From the NCBI GenBank assembly GCA_020634755.1, contig JACKBC010000031.1, forward strand, positions 1 through 64,000: a stretch of 64,000 nt of DNA. The letters are read 5' to 3'. A program made the translations under genes and the position numbers. The notes under the pieces were generated by a model. It worked only from the letters and a program-made list of their open reading frames with translations, made no database searches and was not told where the DNA came from. Shown here piece by piece: positions 34,278 through 43,802 of this stretch (positions within the stretch are counted from its first letter, which is position 1; every line of letters begins with the position of its first letter). This stretch comes from Caldilineaceae bacterium (GTDB lineage: Bacteria > Chloroflexota > Anaerolineae > Caldilineales > Caldilineaceae).

Positions 34278-35876
34278 ATGACGAAACACATTCAAATCCA
34301 TCCTGAAGCCAATGCCGAGGCGGTGCGCCGCCTGCTGGCCCAGGCCCGCGATGAGCGCGTGGTGCTGGAATTGCCCGAAGGGTGGACCGAATTGGACAAC
34401 ATGGCGCGCATGCGTCTGTTGCAGCGCCAAGCCCAGCTTCTGAACATGGACGTGGCGCTAGTGACTCGGCATGACGCCACTCGCAAAGCGGCCAAGCAGG
34501 TGGGCGTACCGGTCTTTTATCGCGCCGAGGATGCCGCTGGCGGCGGTTGGGGCATGAAGCCGCTAGCCGCGGTGCTAAATCCCAAACAGCCAGACGCCGG
34601 CCTGCCCGACGCCCCCCACTGGCGCCGCGGCGATGTGATGCAGCGGGTACGTGGCGCCAACGTGCGCCGCACCCGTCAGCAGCGCATTCAAGCCGAAGAG
34701 CGCTATCGCCAACCCACGCCGCTGTGGGTGCGCTGGCTATGGAACGCGTTTGCCGGGCTGCTCATGGTGATTTTTTTGGCTGGATTTACGCTCTATGTGC
34801 TGCCGGCGGCCACCGTCACCGTAACGCCTGGCCGCGAGCCCATATCGGTTTCGGTGCGCCTGATTGCCGACCCAGCATTGGACGCGCCCGATTTTAATCG
34901 CAACCGCTTACCCGCCCGCTTGCTGGAAACCAATATTGTTGAACAGGGCACGCAAGCCACCACCGGTACGCGCCAAAAAGCATCGGGCAATGCCGGCGGA
35001 CGCGTCACCTTTACCAACCAAGGGCCCGATCCGGTGACCGTGCCCGACGGCACGGTGGTGAGCACGGTGACCGGTACGCTGGTGCGCTTTCGCACCCGCG
35101 GGGATGTAACGGTGCCCGGTGGTTTGGGCCAGCGCGTCGACGCCGTCATTGAAGCGCTGGAACCGGGCATTGATGGCAACGTGTTGCCCAACACCATTGG
35201 CAACATTAGCGGTGCGCTGCGTTTTCGGCTCAACGTGACCAATCCGCAAGGAACGGGCGGCGGCGGCGCGGCGCTGGTCAACGTGGTGACGCAGGAAGAC
35301 CGCGATCAGCTGTTGGCGGAAACCACGGCGCGCGCCGAGGGCGATGCCTATCAAGCGCTGCAAGAGAGCGCCGAGCCGGGCGAATGGCTGCCGGAGGAAT
35401 CGGTGCTGACCTACGTGATTGCTCAGGCGTTTGGACAGTTTAATGATGAAGAGTCAGACGAATTGACATTGGACCTGCGCTTATTGGCCCAAGGCACGGC
35501 CGTGGAAGATGCGTTGAGCACGCAGGCGGCGCTGACCGAATTGCGCCGGGCCATTCCCGACATGGGGCGGCTGGTGACCGATTCGATTACCTATCGCCGC
35601 GAGCCGGGGGTTGTGACCGTGGGACGCTCCGTCGAGTATACGGTCACGGCCAGCGCTGAATATGTGATTCCCATTGACGCTGCCGAGGTGCGCGATCTGA
35701 TTGCCGGTACGCGGCCCGCCGACGCCATTGCGGCGTTGCAACAGCGCTGGCAGTTGGAGCGTCCGCCCGAGATTTATCGCGATCCAGAACTGCTGCCCAC
35801 GCTGCCCACGCTGCCCAATCGCATTCAAGTGCGCGTCGAGTATGAAGGCGCGCTGGAAGAAGACACAGCACCGTAA
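34278..35876 (+). CDS. single-pass membrane protein with baseplate-J-like extracellular domain
   Basis: The protein has 532 residues. An N-terminal cytoplasmic part of about 150 residues (helical, QLLNMDVALVTRHDATRKAAK) is followed by one membrane helix (WNAFAGLLMVIFLAGFTLYVL, near 155-175). The outside part has VTVTPGREPISVSVRLIAD and a long strand-rich region with FTNQGPDPVTVPDGTVVST, typical of the baseplate J/gp47-like fold found in many non-phage envelope proteins. It lies between alaS and ruvX with gaps of a few bases. A cell-envelope role is likely and it is not a phage remnant. Confidence 0.75.
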   Translation: MTKHIQIHPEANAEAVRRLLAQARDERVVLELPEGWTELDNMARMRLLQRQAQLLNMDVALVTRHDATRKAAKQVGVPVFYRAEDAAGGGWGMKPLAAVLNPKQPDAGLPDAPHWRRGDVMQRVRGANVRRTRQQRIQAEERYRQPTPLWVRWLWNAFAGLLMVIFLAGFTLYVLPAATVTVTPGREPISVSVRLIADPALDAPDFNRNRLPARLLETNIVEQGTQATTGTRQKASGNAGGRVTFTNQGPDPVTVPDGTVVSTVTGTLVRFRTRGDVTVPGGLGQRVDAVIEALEPGIDGNVLPNTIGNISGALRFRLNVTNPQGTGGGGAALVNVVTQEDRDQLLAETTARAEGDAYQALQESAEPGEWLPEESVLTYVIAQAFGQFNDEESDELTLDLRLLAQGTAVEDALSTQAALTELRRAIPDMGRLVTDSITYRREPGVVTVGRSVEYTVTASAEYVIPIDAAEVRDLIAGTRPADAIAALQQRWQLERPPEIYRDPELLPTLPTLPNRIQVRVEYEGALEEDTAP

Positions 35877-35878
35877 GT

Positions 35879-36337
35879 ATGGATAAATTTTTGGCGCTGG
35901 ATGTAGGTAAGGCGCGCATTGGCGTGGCCACGGGCGATCCATTGGGGATCACCGTGCGGCCGTTGGCGGTGGTGCAACGCACATCCAATCGCAAGGATTT
36001 CGCCCGTCTGGTCCAGTTGCTGCAAGAGGCTGAAGCTACGGCCATTCTGTGCGGGCTACCGCTCAATATGGACGGCAGCGAAGGCGAACAGGCCCAGTGG
36101 ACGCGCAAATGGGCCCGCAAATTGGCCCACGCCATGCGCGCCGACTTGGGCAAAGCGATTCCCATCATCTTTTGGGACGAGCGCTTGAGCACTTTTGCAG
36201 CCCAAGAGCTTTTATCCGCAATGAGCACATCGGGCGGTGATGATGCGGTAGCGGCGGCGGTGATTCTGCGCAGCTTTTTGAATGCGCAGAAGCGCGGCGA
36301 TGGGGTCGATTGGGGCCGGATTGAGCTGACGCCGTAA
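35879..36337 (+). CDS. ruvX: RuvX/YqgF-family RNase H-fold nuclease
   Basis: This 152-residue protein has the YqgF/RuvX motifs: FLALDVGKARIGVA (first Asp), ILCGLPLNMDGSEGEQA (glycine turn) and FWDERLSTFAAQELL (Asp-Glu-Arg). The DDAVAAAVILRSFL region with the last Asp is also present. The family matures pre-16S rRNA or resolves branched DNA. It begins two bases after the upstream stop and precedes mltG, an order common in many bacteria, here with a mobile repeat inserted between. Confidence 0.93.
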   Translation: MDKFLALDVGKARIGVATGDPLGITVRPLAVVQRTSNRKDFARLVQLLQEAEATAILCGLPLNMDGSEGEQAQWTRKWARKLAHAMRADLGKAIPIIFWDERLSTFAAQELLSAMSTSGGDDAVAAAVILRSFLNAQKRGDGVDWGRIELTP

Positions 36338-36432
36338 AGGACGCTCCGGCTACGACGCAGTCTGCGCTGGCAAATCTTGCCGACCCAAGGGTTGCTCAAC
36401 GAGACCATCCGTAAACTTGTGCTGAGTTAAAT

Positions 36433-36585
36433 GAGGGGTGTGCATCAGTATTCAGTCAAGGGGAGGCAGCTAGCGTGCGTCGCACTGGCCAGAAAAACGG
36501 CTGCCTACCAGCCACAGCGGCGGTCAGAGCGTCGCACACGGATCCACCCACAACTTCACTCGAGCAGAGAATTATGCACACCGCT
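36433..36585. repeat. MITE-like element, family C copy 1 (153 bp)
   Basis: The ends GAGGGGTGTGCAT and ATGCACACC are inverted, and an inner arm pair GTGCGTCGCAC/GCGTCGCACAC is present. Flanking nine-base repeats GAGTTAAAT (36424-36432) and GCGTTAAAT (36586-36594) look like a target-site duplication with one mismatch. A second full copy is at 51223-51377. It separates ruvX from mltG; the rest of 36338-36627 holds no gene. Confidence 0.75.
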
Positions 36586-36627
36586 GCGTTAAATCGAAGC
36601 ATCGTACTTCATAAATCGTAAATTACT

Positions 36628-37917
36628 ATGCAATCTCGCCATTCTGTACAAATATTAGTGCGCCGCAACCAAATGTCGACGGCGCAGCAGAAATTATCTT
36701 CGCCCTTTCGGCGCGGCGCGCTGATTACCAATGTGCTGCGGCTGGGCTTTTTGGCGCTGGTGGCGGCGGTGCTCTTTGGCGTGTGGACTGTATTGGACGC
36801 GCATCTGTCTGAGCAGTTTTTGGGCGCGCCGCAAAACACGGCCGGGCTCATTGACCCGCGGGCGGGCCAAGATGTTTTGACGCCGGACAACATTGAGCAG
36901 CAGATACTGGCCTTCAATTTGCGCCTGCGCGAGAATGAGTTGAGCATCCCCGCCGGCGCCAATCCACGGCAGCGCCCGTTTGTGGTCAACATCGGTGAGC
37001 CGGCTCGCTTTATTGCCGCCCGTCTGCAAGCCGAGGGCTTTATCCGCGACGCCGATCTTTTCAATCTCTATATACGCGTCAACGGCTTGGAGCGTGATAT
37101 TGAGGCCGGCAACTTTATTCTGTCCGAGTCCATGACCATTCCGCAAATTGCCGATGCGCTGCAAACGGCGCTCTTTGACGAAGCCGTCGTCACCATTCCA
37201 GAAGGCTTCCGCGCCGAAGAGATCGCGGAACGGTTGGCCGCCGAGAATATTATTGAACCGGATGTTTTTCTGGCCGCGATTCGAGCGCCGCGCAATCTCA
37301 CCATTTTTGAAGATTATGAATTTCTGCGCTCATTGCCCGCCGACGGCTCGCTGGAAGGCTTCTTGTTTCCCGACACCTATCGCCTGCCCGTGTTGGCCAG
37401 CACGCCGGAAATTGTCATCGGCGCATTTCTGGATAACTTTGCCAACAAAGTGGGGCAAGAGGGGCTCATTGGCGGCAGCAGCGGCTTGAGTGGACGCGAC
37501 TTGGTTAACCTGGCCAGCATTGTCGAGCGCGAGGCCGTGCAGCAAGACGAGCGTCCGTTGATTGCCAGCGTCTACATCAATCGCCTCAATGGCACATGCA
37601 ATGCCGACGTGGGTGGTCCCTACTTACAGGCCGACCCGACCGTACAATATGCACGCGGTACAGTGGGCAACTGGTGGTGGAAGCCCCAAAGCGTTGAGGA
37701 ATATGCGCAAGTCATCAGCCCCTATAACACCTACCTGAATCCTGGGTTGCCGCCTGGCCCCATTGCCAACCCGGGTCTCAGCGCCATTGACTCCACGCGC
37801 AATCCGGCTACCACCAACTATTGCTTCTTCCTGGGCACCGGCGAAGATGGCCGCCACGTTTTTGCTGTAACACTGGCCGAGCATGAGCAGAACCTGCGGA
37901 TCTATGGATATCAGTAG
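36628..37917 (+). CDS. mltG: endolytic murein transglycosylase
   Basis: MltG (YceG-like) cuts nascent peptidoglycan strands at the membrane. The product has one N-terminal membrane helix ([21 protein letters not shown], near 36-57), a LysM-like region ([18 protein letters not shown]) and the catalytic domain with Glu in [10 protein letters not shown] and the family motifs [13 protein letters not shown] and [13 protein letters not shown]. The ATG at 36628 lacks a good ribosome site. An alternative is 36673 (MSTAQQKLS), which would keep the helix. The family C repeat upstream may have separated it from its former ruvX operon. Confidence 0.92.
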   Translation: MQSRHSVQILVRRNQMSTAQQKLSSPFRRGALITNVLRLGFLALVAAVLFGVWTVLDAHLSEQFLGAPQNTAGLIDPRAGQDVLTPDNIEQQILAFNLRLRENELSIPAGANPRQRPFVVNIGEPARFIAARLQAEGFIRDADLFNLYIRVNGLERDIEAGNFILSESMTIPQIADALQTALFDEAVVTIPEGFRAEEIAERLAAENIIEPDVFLAAIRAPRNLTIFEDYEFLRSLPADGSLEGFLFPDTYRLPVLASTPEIVIGAFLDNFANKVGQEGLIGGSSGLSGRDLVNLASIVEREAVQQDERPLIASVYINRLNGTCNADVGGPYLQADPTVQYARGTVGNWWWKPQSVEEYAQVISPYNTYLNPGLPPGPIANPGLSAIDSTRNPATTNYCFFLGTGEDGRHVFAVTLAEHEQNLRIYGYQ

Positions 37918-37966
37918 GTGAGCATTGGTTGCTGATGGTTGGCGATTGGTCGTAAAGATGCAACTT

Positions 37967-38002
37967 AGCGTTCTCGATTTACGCAGCGTTCTCGATTTAC
38001 GC
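37967..38002. repeat. 18-bp perfect tandem duplication
   Basis: AGCGTTCTCGATTTACGC occurs twice head to tail. It lies just ahead of the signal peptide of the next gene, in a segment that is open to translation from 37925 but is probably not coding. Confidence 0.8.
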
Positions 38003-38062
38003 GGCGCTCATAGATGGCTAGGCGCGAAAGCTTCGCTGACTGCACAATGCGGGCGGCGGTGT

Positions 38063-39094
38063 ATGCTTCTCTTGTGTATTGGCCTGTTTTTCAGCGCCTG
38101 CATTCCCGCTTCGACGCCGCAGGTGATAAAAATTGGGCTGATTGCACCTTTTGAAGGGCTGTATCGGCGCACGGGCTACGCGGCGCTGGCCGAGATGCGC
38201 AAGGTGCTGGCCGCCCATGCGCCAGCGTCAACGGCCTATCGCATTCTGCCCGTGGCGCTGGATGATGGGGGCGACCCGCAGCAGGCGCGGCGGGCAGCCC
38301 AAAAGCTGCTGGTCGATCCAGAAGTGCAGGTCGTTGTGGGGCCGCTCTTTCCGCACACCATTGCCGCCGTGCGCCAAGAGATGCAGCAGCAAACGAAAGT
38401 GCGCTGGCTCCCACTGGACCAGCTCTGGACCAATCAACTCACGTTACGCAGCGACAGCCAGTCTGCTAGAGAAAAACAGGAAAGTCGGCGAGCCGACGTT
38501 CCGCCAGGCTTGCGTAACATAAGTAATCAATATGAAAGCGAGTTGATTGCCGCCGTGGCCCAATATGCCACAGTGCAGGGGGCGCATCAGCTGGTGGTGG
38601 CCGGCTGGACGCCCGACGCGGCTACACAAGAATCTACATCGTGGACCAGTAGCATCGACATTCCCGTGCAATTTTCTGATGATCCGACCGCGGTGCCGCC
38701 CGATGCAGCCGTTTTGTGGATGGGCGAACCAGCAGGTGCAGCAAGCTTCTTGAACCGCTTGCGTCGCGAGCAGCCGCAAGTGCCTTTTTGGATGGGCAAC
38801 AGCGGCGGCGATCCCGTATTTGCCGAGCGCGCACAATCATTAGATAATGTATATTGGGCCATTTGGACGGATGACGGCTTTGCCTCCTGGCATCAGGAAG
38901 AATTAGCCGCCCCCCCCTTTGCATACCTGATTTACCGGGCGACTCAGATGGCCCTAGCAGGTGTTGAAAGCCAGGAATCTCCAGCGAACATCACATACAG
39001 TGATGCGGATGATTCAGTGCCTCAATTCCAGCTTTTTCAAATCAGCACAAATGGCGTCAGCTCCCCAACCGACGCGTCGTCATTGCCACATTAA
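38063..39094 (+). CDS. ABC-type substrate-binding lipoprotein carrying an in-frame MITE
   Basis: The start is placed at MLLLCIGLFFSACIPAS, a lipoprotein signal with lipobox FSAC. An open frame from 37925 would precede it with an unlikely segment. The mature part (VIKIGLIAPFEGLYRRTGYA, DPEVQVVVGPLFPHTIAAV) has the periplasmic binding fold of branched-chain amino acid/amide receptors. Codons at 38437-38529 come from an 88-bp palindromic repeat plus its 5-bp target duplication. They add 31 residues (LTLRSDSQSAREK... to RNISNQ) between TNQ and YES without breaking the frame. No transporter genes are adjacent. Confidence 0.75.
   Translation: MLLLCIGLFFSACIPASTPQVIKIGLIAPFEGLYRRTGYAALAEMRKVLAAHAPASTAYRILPVALDDGGDPQQARRAAQKLLVDPEVQVVVGPLFPHTIAAVRQEMQQQTKVRWLPLDQLWTNQLTLRSDSQSAREKQESRRADVPPGLRNISNQYESELIAAVAQYATVQGAHQLVVAGWTPDAATQESTSWTSSIDIPVQFSDDPTAVPPDAAVLWMGEPAGAASFLNRLRREQPQVPFWMGNSGGDPVFAERAQSLDNVYWAIWTDDGFASWHQEELAAPPFAYLIYRATQMALAGVESQESPANITYSDADDSVPQFQLFQISTNGVSSPTDASSLPH
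38437..38524 (+). repeat. MITE-like element, family A copy 1 (88 bp), inside a coding sequence
   Basis: The ends ACTCACGTTACGCA and TGCGTAACATAAGT are inverted. AATCA flanks it on both sides (38432-38436 and 38525-38529). The middle holds GTCGGCGAGCCGAC, a small perfect palindrome. Copies of the same length are at 40807-40894 and 58296-58383. Confidence 0.88.
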
Positions 39095-39261
39095 TCGTTC
39101 CCAAAAAATCCTTGTTCATGTCGGTCCTGCATTTTGCCTGCAACGGCAACCTGTAAGATTGCGTCTATATAATTATGTGGTACGCTCTGCCATAGATCTA
39201 TATCAACTTACCTGATATGGGCGTAGTTGTGGGGCATTTTGGCAGGAACAGCGGGCGGCAC

Positions 39262-39348
39262 TTGACAGTAATACCATTTGGCTCTGTAAATACCATGAAT
39301 AATCACGCCTTTCTCAGCGTAGAATTGTCAATTATTCATGGCATTTAC
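39262..39348 (+). promoter_or_regulatory. promoter overlapped by an 18-bp inverted repeat
   Basis: TTGACA (39262-39267) and TGTAAA (39285-39290) are 17 bp apart. GTAAATACCATGAATAAT (39286-39303) and ATTATTCATGGCATTTAC (39331-39348) are inverted with one mismatch and start within the -10 region. This could be an operator or an RNA hairpin for the glycosyltransferase gene downstream. The remainder of 39095-39434 shows no gene. Confidence 0.6.
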
Positions 39349-39434
39349 AACCGCAGTGTGTATAATTTGCCGACGCGCGGTCAATCCTTTACCCAAAAAG
39401 GAAAGAGTTAGAGAAGTCTAGAAGTGAGGAAATT

Positions 39435-40634
39435 ATGCGAGTTTTAATGATTAGCTGGGAATATCCGCCTTATGTGGTGGGCGGTGTAGGCAAACATGTT
39501 GCCGAGTTGGCGCCCGCCTTTGAACGCCTGGCAGATGATTCGCTGCATGTCGATCTCGTAACCACGCGCTATAGCGGTGGGGCCGAAGTTGAAGCCATCA
39601 ACAAATCCGTCACGGTGCATCGCATTCAAACGCTGCCTTTCACGCCGGTGGACCACTATAACGCCGTCGTGGCGAGCAACGGCATCTTGGTGAGCTATGC
39701 CCAGCAATTGGCCAAAAAAGAACGCTATGACATTATTCATAATCACGAATGGCTGACCGGCGCGGCTGGCATTGCGCTAAAGCACGCCTGGAAAACGCCT
39801 CTCGTCACCACCATTCACGCCACCGAACGCGGGCGGCATCAGGGCTATCTCCCCAGCGATACCAGCCGCCAGATTAACCAGATGGAATGGCAGCTAGGGT
39901 ACGAAGCCTGGCGGCTGATCGTATGCAGCCGCTATATGATCCAGGAACTGGGCGGCTTTTTTGGTATTCCCGCCAACAAAGTGGGCGTCATCCCCAATGG
40001 TGTGGACATGAATCAGCTGCATCCCTGCGTGGCAGAGACAGCGGCCCAGTTACGGGCCGAATATGCGCCCAACGGTGAGCGGCTGCTCTTTTTTGTGGGA
40101 CGGATCACCCATGAAAAAGGGTTACAGGTCTTACTGGCAGCCATGCCCAAAATTCTGCAAAGATACCCAAACACGCGTCTGCTGGCGGCTGGTAAAAATA
40201 GTGAAAAAATGTGGGAACGCGCCCACGAATTGGGCATTGCCCACGCAGTGCATTTTCTGGGCTACATCACCAATGAGCAACGCGACCATCTGTATCAAAC
40301 CGTTGACGCGGCCATCTTTCCCAGCTTATATGAACCGTTTGGCATTGTGGCGCTGGAAGCCATGGCGCAAGGCTGTAACGTTGTTGCCAGCGATGTGGGC
40401 GGCCTCAGTGAAGTAGTGCATCACACCCAAAATGGTCTTACAATCTATCCCAACGATCCCGATAGCGTGGTGTGGGCCGTCGATCAACTTTTTGCGGGTC
40501 CAGAAGCCGCGCAACGTTACCGAGCACAAGCGCTGCATGAGGTGCAGACGCGCTATAATTGGGACACCATTACCTGCCACACGGTAGAGTTCTATCGGCA
40601 TGTAGTGGCAGAACGCCAGCAGACCGAATGGTAG
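39435..40634 (+). CDS. GT4-family glycosyltransferase (glycogen/alpha-glucan synthase-like)
   Basis: The protein has 399 residues with two Rossmann domains. The N-terminus [21 protein letters not shown] carries the glycine loop typical of GT4/GT5 synthases. [15 protein letters not shown], the GVIPNGVDM motif, [17 protein letters not shown] and the donor-binding [14 protein letters not shown] follow. This pattern is that of archaeal/bacterial glycogen synthase-like or sucrose-type GT4 enzymes using a nucleotide sugar; the acceptor is not known. It is a single-gene unit with its own promoter and operator-like palindrome. Confidence 0.88.
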   Translation: MRVLMISWEYPPYVVGGVGKHVAELAPAFERLADDSLHVDLVTTRYSGGAEVEAINKSVTVHRIQTLPFTPVDHYNAVVASNGILVSYAQQLAKKERYDIIHNHEWLTGAAGIALKHAWKTPLVTTIHATERGRHQGYLPSDTSRQINQMEWQLGYEAWRLIVCSRYMIQELGGFFGIPANKVGVIPNGVDMNQLHPCVAETAAQLRAEYAPNGERLLFFVGRITHEKGLQVLLAAMPKILQRYPNTRLLAAGKNSEKMWERAHELGIAHAVHFLGYITNEQRDHLYQTVDAAIFPSLYEPFGIVALEAMAQGCNVVASDVGGLSEVVHHTQNGLTIYPNDPDSVVWAVDQLFAGPEAAQRYRAQALHEVQTRYNWDTITCHTVEFYRHVVAERQQTEW

Positions 40635-40647
40635 CAACATATCTATA

Positions 40648-40730
40648 CGACTTACGCAGCGCCTGTGGGTCGCCAGGAGAAGCATATAGGGCCGACCAAC
40701 CTAATTTACGCGAGGCCTGCGTAAGTCCTA
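40648..40730 (+). repeat. palindromic repeat, family B copy 1
   Basis: ACTTACGCAGCGCC and the inverse of GGCCTGCGTAAGT bound the repeat. ATCTATA occurs on both sides (40641-40647 and 40731-40737), a possible target duplication. It shares CGCCAGGAGAAGC-like bases with the copy at 50407. Confidence 0.6.
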
Positions 40731-40806
40731 ATCTATAAAGTTCTACCTGGCGTTGCGTCCAAAACAACCATCATCTTACAGATCCTACTTATCTGGCCGC
40801 TGAATT

Positions 40807-40894
40807 ACTCACGTTACGCAGCGACAGCCAGTCTGCTAGAGAGCAACAGGAACGTCGGCGAGCCGACTTTCCGCTACGCTTGCGTAACATAAGT
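40807..40894 (+). repeat. MITE-like element, family A copy 2 (88 bp)
   Basis: It has the same ends and the same length as copy 1 and differs from it at only a few positions. The flanks are GAATT and TAATT (four of five match). It lies between the glycosyltransferase and glycosidase genes; the rest of 40635-40987 holds only the family B copy and the hairpin at 40892-40951. Confidence 0.85.
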
Positions 40895-40951
40895 TAATTA
40901 TTAGAAATCCCGTATGACTTTTGCTCGCGTTGTGATTTCTAAAAATTAACT
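40892..40951. repeat. 18-bp inverted repeat upstream of the glycosidase
   Basis: AGTTAATTATTAGAAATC (40892-40909) pairs with GATTTCTAAAAATTAACT (40934-40951) with one central mismatch. It begins inside the last bases of the family A repeat and lies 36 bp before the next start codon, so it may be an operator or attenuator. Confidence 0.6.
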
Positions 40952-40987
40952 GTTCGCGGCGCTACCCATGTTGAAAGGGGCTATCAT

Positions 40988-42574
40988 ATGCAAGCAGCGC
41001 AATGGCACTGTTTGGAATTGACTTTGACCAGCACTTCCGCCTACGCCAATCCGGTGCAAGAAACAGAATTATGGGCAGAATTTACCGGGCCAACCGGTGA
41101 AACACAAAAAGTGCGCGGCTTTTGGGACGGCGGCGCCGTTTGGCGCGTGCGCTTTGCTCCCAGTGCCGTGGGAGAATGGCGCTATGAAACAAGCTGTTCG
41201 GATACCCAAAATAGTGGGCTGCACGCGCAAACGGGCAAATTCTCTTGCACGCCGCCCACTGGCGAAACGCGCTTTGCCCAGCACGGGCCCGTGCGCCTGG
41301 CCGCCAACAAGCGCCATTTAGAGCACGTCGACGGCACGCCCTTCTTCTGGCTGGCGGATACCGCCTGGAATGGGCCGCTGCGCTCTACGCCACAAGAGTG
41401 GAATCAGTATCTACACGTGCGCACGCGTCAGCACTTTTCTGCCGTACAGTGGGTGTCTACCCAGTGGCGGGCGGCGCCCGATGGCGACATTGAGGGCGGG
41501 CTGGCCTATATGGGCGACAACAGCCGCATCGAAATCAACCCCTCCTTTTTTCAGCGTTTGGATGAACGGGTGGCCGCAACGGCCAATGCCGGGCTGCTCA
41601 ATGTACCCGTACTGTTGTGGACGCTGGGCAGCGCCGAGACGCAACAGGTCAACCCCGGCCACAGCCTGCCCGAAGATCAGGCGGTCCTGCTGGTGCACTA
41701 TATGGTGGCGCGCTGGGGTGCTTATCCCGTCGTGTGGATTCTACCCGGCGATGGCAACTATAGCGGCGAAAAGGCAGAACGCTGGCAGCGCATTGGCCGC
41801 GCGGCCTTTGGCCACGAAGCCCACGCGCCGGTGGCCCTGCATTGCTGTGGCATGCATCTTCCCGCCGCGGAATTTCGCGATGAGGCGTGGCTGGATATTC
41901 TGGGCTATCAAAGTGGGCATGGCGACAGCGCCGACACGCTGCAATGGATTGTGACCGGGCCACCGGCACAGGAGTGGCGCAATGAGCCACGTCTGTTTTA
42001 TATAAACATAGAGCCCCCCTATGAGAACCACATTGCGTACCAGTCGCGCCAGCCCCACGACGCCCACTCTGTGCGCCGCGCCATGTATTGGAGCTTGCTC
42101 AACGCGCCCACGGCGGGCGTTACCTATGGCGGTCACGGCGTCTGGGGCTGGGATGATGGCGCCACGCCGCCAGTGGATCATCCCGGCTCCGGCATCCCGC
42201 TGCCTTGGGCCGATGCCTTGACCATGCCGGCGGCGGAACAGATGGCCTATTTGTCTACTTTCTTCGAGTCCATTCGCTGGTGGACGCTGTTGCCGGCGCC
42301 GGACCTGTTGGCCCAGCAGCCGGGCGATGCCGATGTGCATCAATATGTGCTGGCCTCTCGCTCACAAAAAGGCGATCTGGCCGTTGTCTACACGCCAACT
42401 GGGGGTTCAATTGTGCTCAACGCAGCGGCGCTGCCGGCCCATGCAAGCGCGGTCTGGGTGGATCCGCGCAATAATGGGCAACAAACTGCGCCATCAAAAA
42501 CAGAAGGCGACCACATCATATTCGAGACGCCATCGGCCCAGGATTGGATTCTGTGCATACACGCATCCTCATGA
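40988..42574 (+). CDS. DUF5060/DUF4038 glycoside hydrolase (apiosidase-like)
   Basis: The protein has 528 residues. Domain order: DUF5060-type beta-sandwich (ELWAEFTGPTGETQKVRGFWDGG, about 20-110), then a TIM-barrel of the DUF4038/GH140-like group (RLAANKRHLEHVDGTPFFWLADTAW; AYPVVWILPGDGNY; MYWSLLNAPTAGVTYGGHGVWGW) and a C-terminal beta domain. Relatives act on plant cell-wall side chains such as apiose in pectin. There is no signal peptide, so the substrate is probably imported. The catalytic acids cannot be fixed by eye. A 36-bp gap separates it from a palindrome. Confidence 0.8.
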   Translation: MQAAQWHCLELTLTSTSAYANPVQETELWAEFTGPTGETQKVRGFWDGGAVWRVRFAPSAVGEWRYETSCSDTQNSGLHAQTGKFSCTPPTGETRFAQHGPVRLAANKRHLEHVDGTPFFWLADTAWNGPLRSTPQEWNQYLHVRTRQHFSAVQWVSTQWRAAPDGDIEGGLAYMGDNSRIEINPSFFQRLDERVAATANAGLLNVPVLLWTLGSAETQQVNPGHSLPEDQAVLLVHYMVARWGAYPVVWILPGDGNYSGEKAERWQRIGRAAFGHEAHAPVALHCCGMHLPAAEFRDEAWLDILGYQSGHGDSADTLQWIVTGPPAQEWRNEPRLFYINIEPPYENHIAYQSRQPHDAHSVRRAMYWSLLNAPTAGVTYGGHGVWGWDDGATPPVDHPGSGIPLPWADALTMPAAEQMAYLSTFFESIRWWTLLPAPDLLAQQPGDADVHQYVLASRSQKGDLAVVYTPTGGSIVLNAAALPAHASAVWVDPRNNGQQTAPSKTEGDHIIFETPSAQDWILCIHASS

Positions 42575-42617
42575 TCAGTAGTTGGCAACAGCCGAAAATA
42601 AAGACAAGGAGACACGC

Positions 42618-43673
42618 ATGACCTATTCCATTGGCATTACCTCCGACTTTAAAACCGAAGCACCGGGCCGGTTAGAGCCGATTCTGGCCCAGTTCATCGA
42701 TCCGCTGCCCGATGTAGATTATCGCTTTTTTGACGCCACCGGGCGCGATGAAAAAGGTGTTTATGTGACGCCACAGGACGCCGCCGATTTTGATGCCGTG
42801 CTTAATCTCTCCTTTCGCTTTACGCCCCAATCATTCACCGGCCAGGATCGGCTGGCCGTGATCGCGCGCTGGGGCGTGGGCTATGATCAGATCGATGTGC
42901 CGGCCTGCACAGCTAACGATGTGCTGCTGGCCATTACGGTGGAGGCGGTGCGGCGCCCGGTGGCCGAAGCGATTTTGACCATGCTGCTGTCGCTGGCCAA
43001 GCAGCTCCCAGCCAAGGACAAATTGGTGCGCACGGGGCGTTGGGATCTGCGCGCCGATCCCAATGGATTGGGGCTGCGCGGCAAGGTGGTGGGCACCATT
43101 GGGCTGGGCAATATTGCTGGCGAGATGTTCCGGCTGCTAGAGCCATTTGGGCTGGGGCGCAAGCTGGCTGCCGATCCCTTTGCCACGGCTGAAACCGCGG
43201 CGGCGCTGGACGTGGAGCTGGTCGATTTGGAGACGATTTTTCGCGAATCCGACTTTGTAACGGTCAACTGTTTTTTGAGTGACGCAACGCGCGGCTTGGT
43301 CAATGCCCAACGGCTCGCCATGATGAAGCCCACTGCGTTTCTCATCAACACCGCGCGCGGGCCCATTGTGGATCAGCCGGCCCTGCTGCATGCGCTGCAA
43401 TCCGGCCAAATTGCCGGCGCGGGTCTGGACGTGTTTGAAGAGGAACCCATTGATCCCAATCACCCGCTGGTGCAGCTGGAAAATGTGGTGCTCTCTCCCC
43501 ATTCGCTGGCCTGGACCGATGAGCTATATGTGGATAATGGCGTCTATGCCTGTGAAAATATTCTCAGCGTGCTGCACGGGAAAGCGCCCAAATATACGGT
43601 CAACCGCGATGTGACGCAACGGCCTTCATTTCAAGAGAAGCTGGTCCGATTGGCGGCCAAATCCACAGCTTAG
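42618..43673 (+). CDS. D-2-hydroxyacid dehydrogenase family protein
   Basis: The product has 351 residues from MTYSIGITSDF, preceded by AAGGAG at proper distance. An ATG at 42582 would add 12 residues. The NAD-binding glycine motif is GTIGLGNIAGEMF and the catalytic set is Arg in NTARGPIVDQ, Glu in DVFEEEPIDP and His in SPHSLAW. The group reduces 2-oxoacids or oxidises D-2-hydroxyacids. The gene starts 44 bp after the glycosidase, so both may serve the same sugar-acid breakdown. Confidence 0.9.
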   Translation: MTYSIGITSDFKTEAPGRLEPILAQFIDPLPDVDYRFFDATGRDEKGVYVTPQDAADFDAVLNLSFRFTPQSFTGQDRLAVIARWGVGYDQIDVPACTANDVLLAITVEAVRRPVAEAILTMLLSLAKQLPAKDKLVRTGRWDLRADPNGLGLRGKVVGTIGLGNIAGEMFRLLEPFGLGRKLAADPFATAETAAALDVELVDLETIFRESDFVTVNCFLSDATRGLVNAQRLAMMKPTAFLINTARGPIVDQPALLHALQSGQIAGAGLDVFEEEPIDPNHPLVQLENVVLSPHSLAWTDELYVDNGVYACENILSVLHGKAPKYTVNRDVTQRPSFQEKLVRLAAKSTA

Positions 43674-43684
43674 GTTTTTCCCAA

Positions 43685-43773
43685 AAGTAACTATCCAGGG
43701 CCTCGAGGACTGAGCTTGTGGAAGTCCGGCGTTTCCTTCGACAAGCTCAGGCAACACCTAGAAAGTTACTCCC
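43685..43773. repeat. REP-like hairpin with GACAAGCTCA motif
   Basis: TGAGCTTGT (43711-43719) pairs with ACAAGCTCA (43741-43749), and AGTAACT and AGTTACT form the outer arms. CTTCGACAAGCTCAGG is a motif I know as a common dispersed repeat in many environmental bacteria. Confidence 0.6.
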
Positions 43774-43802
43774 AAAATTTACATCTACCAGGAAGCTTTC
43801 CA

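Noticed and set aside
34278..35876. A phage baseplate gene as sign of a prophage
   Set aside because: It lies in a conserved host order (alaS, ruvX, mltG), has a membrane helix, and no other phage structural gene is near.
37925..38062. Use of the upstream open frame as start of the binding lipoprotein
   Set aside because: It includes an 18-bp tandem duplication and places a polar stretch before a clear lipoprotein signal at 38063.
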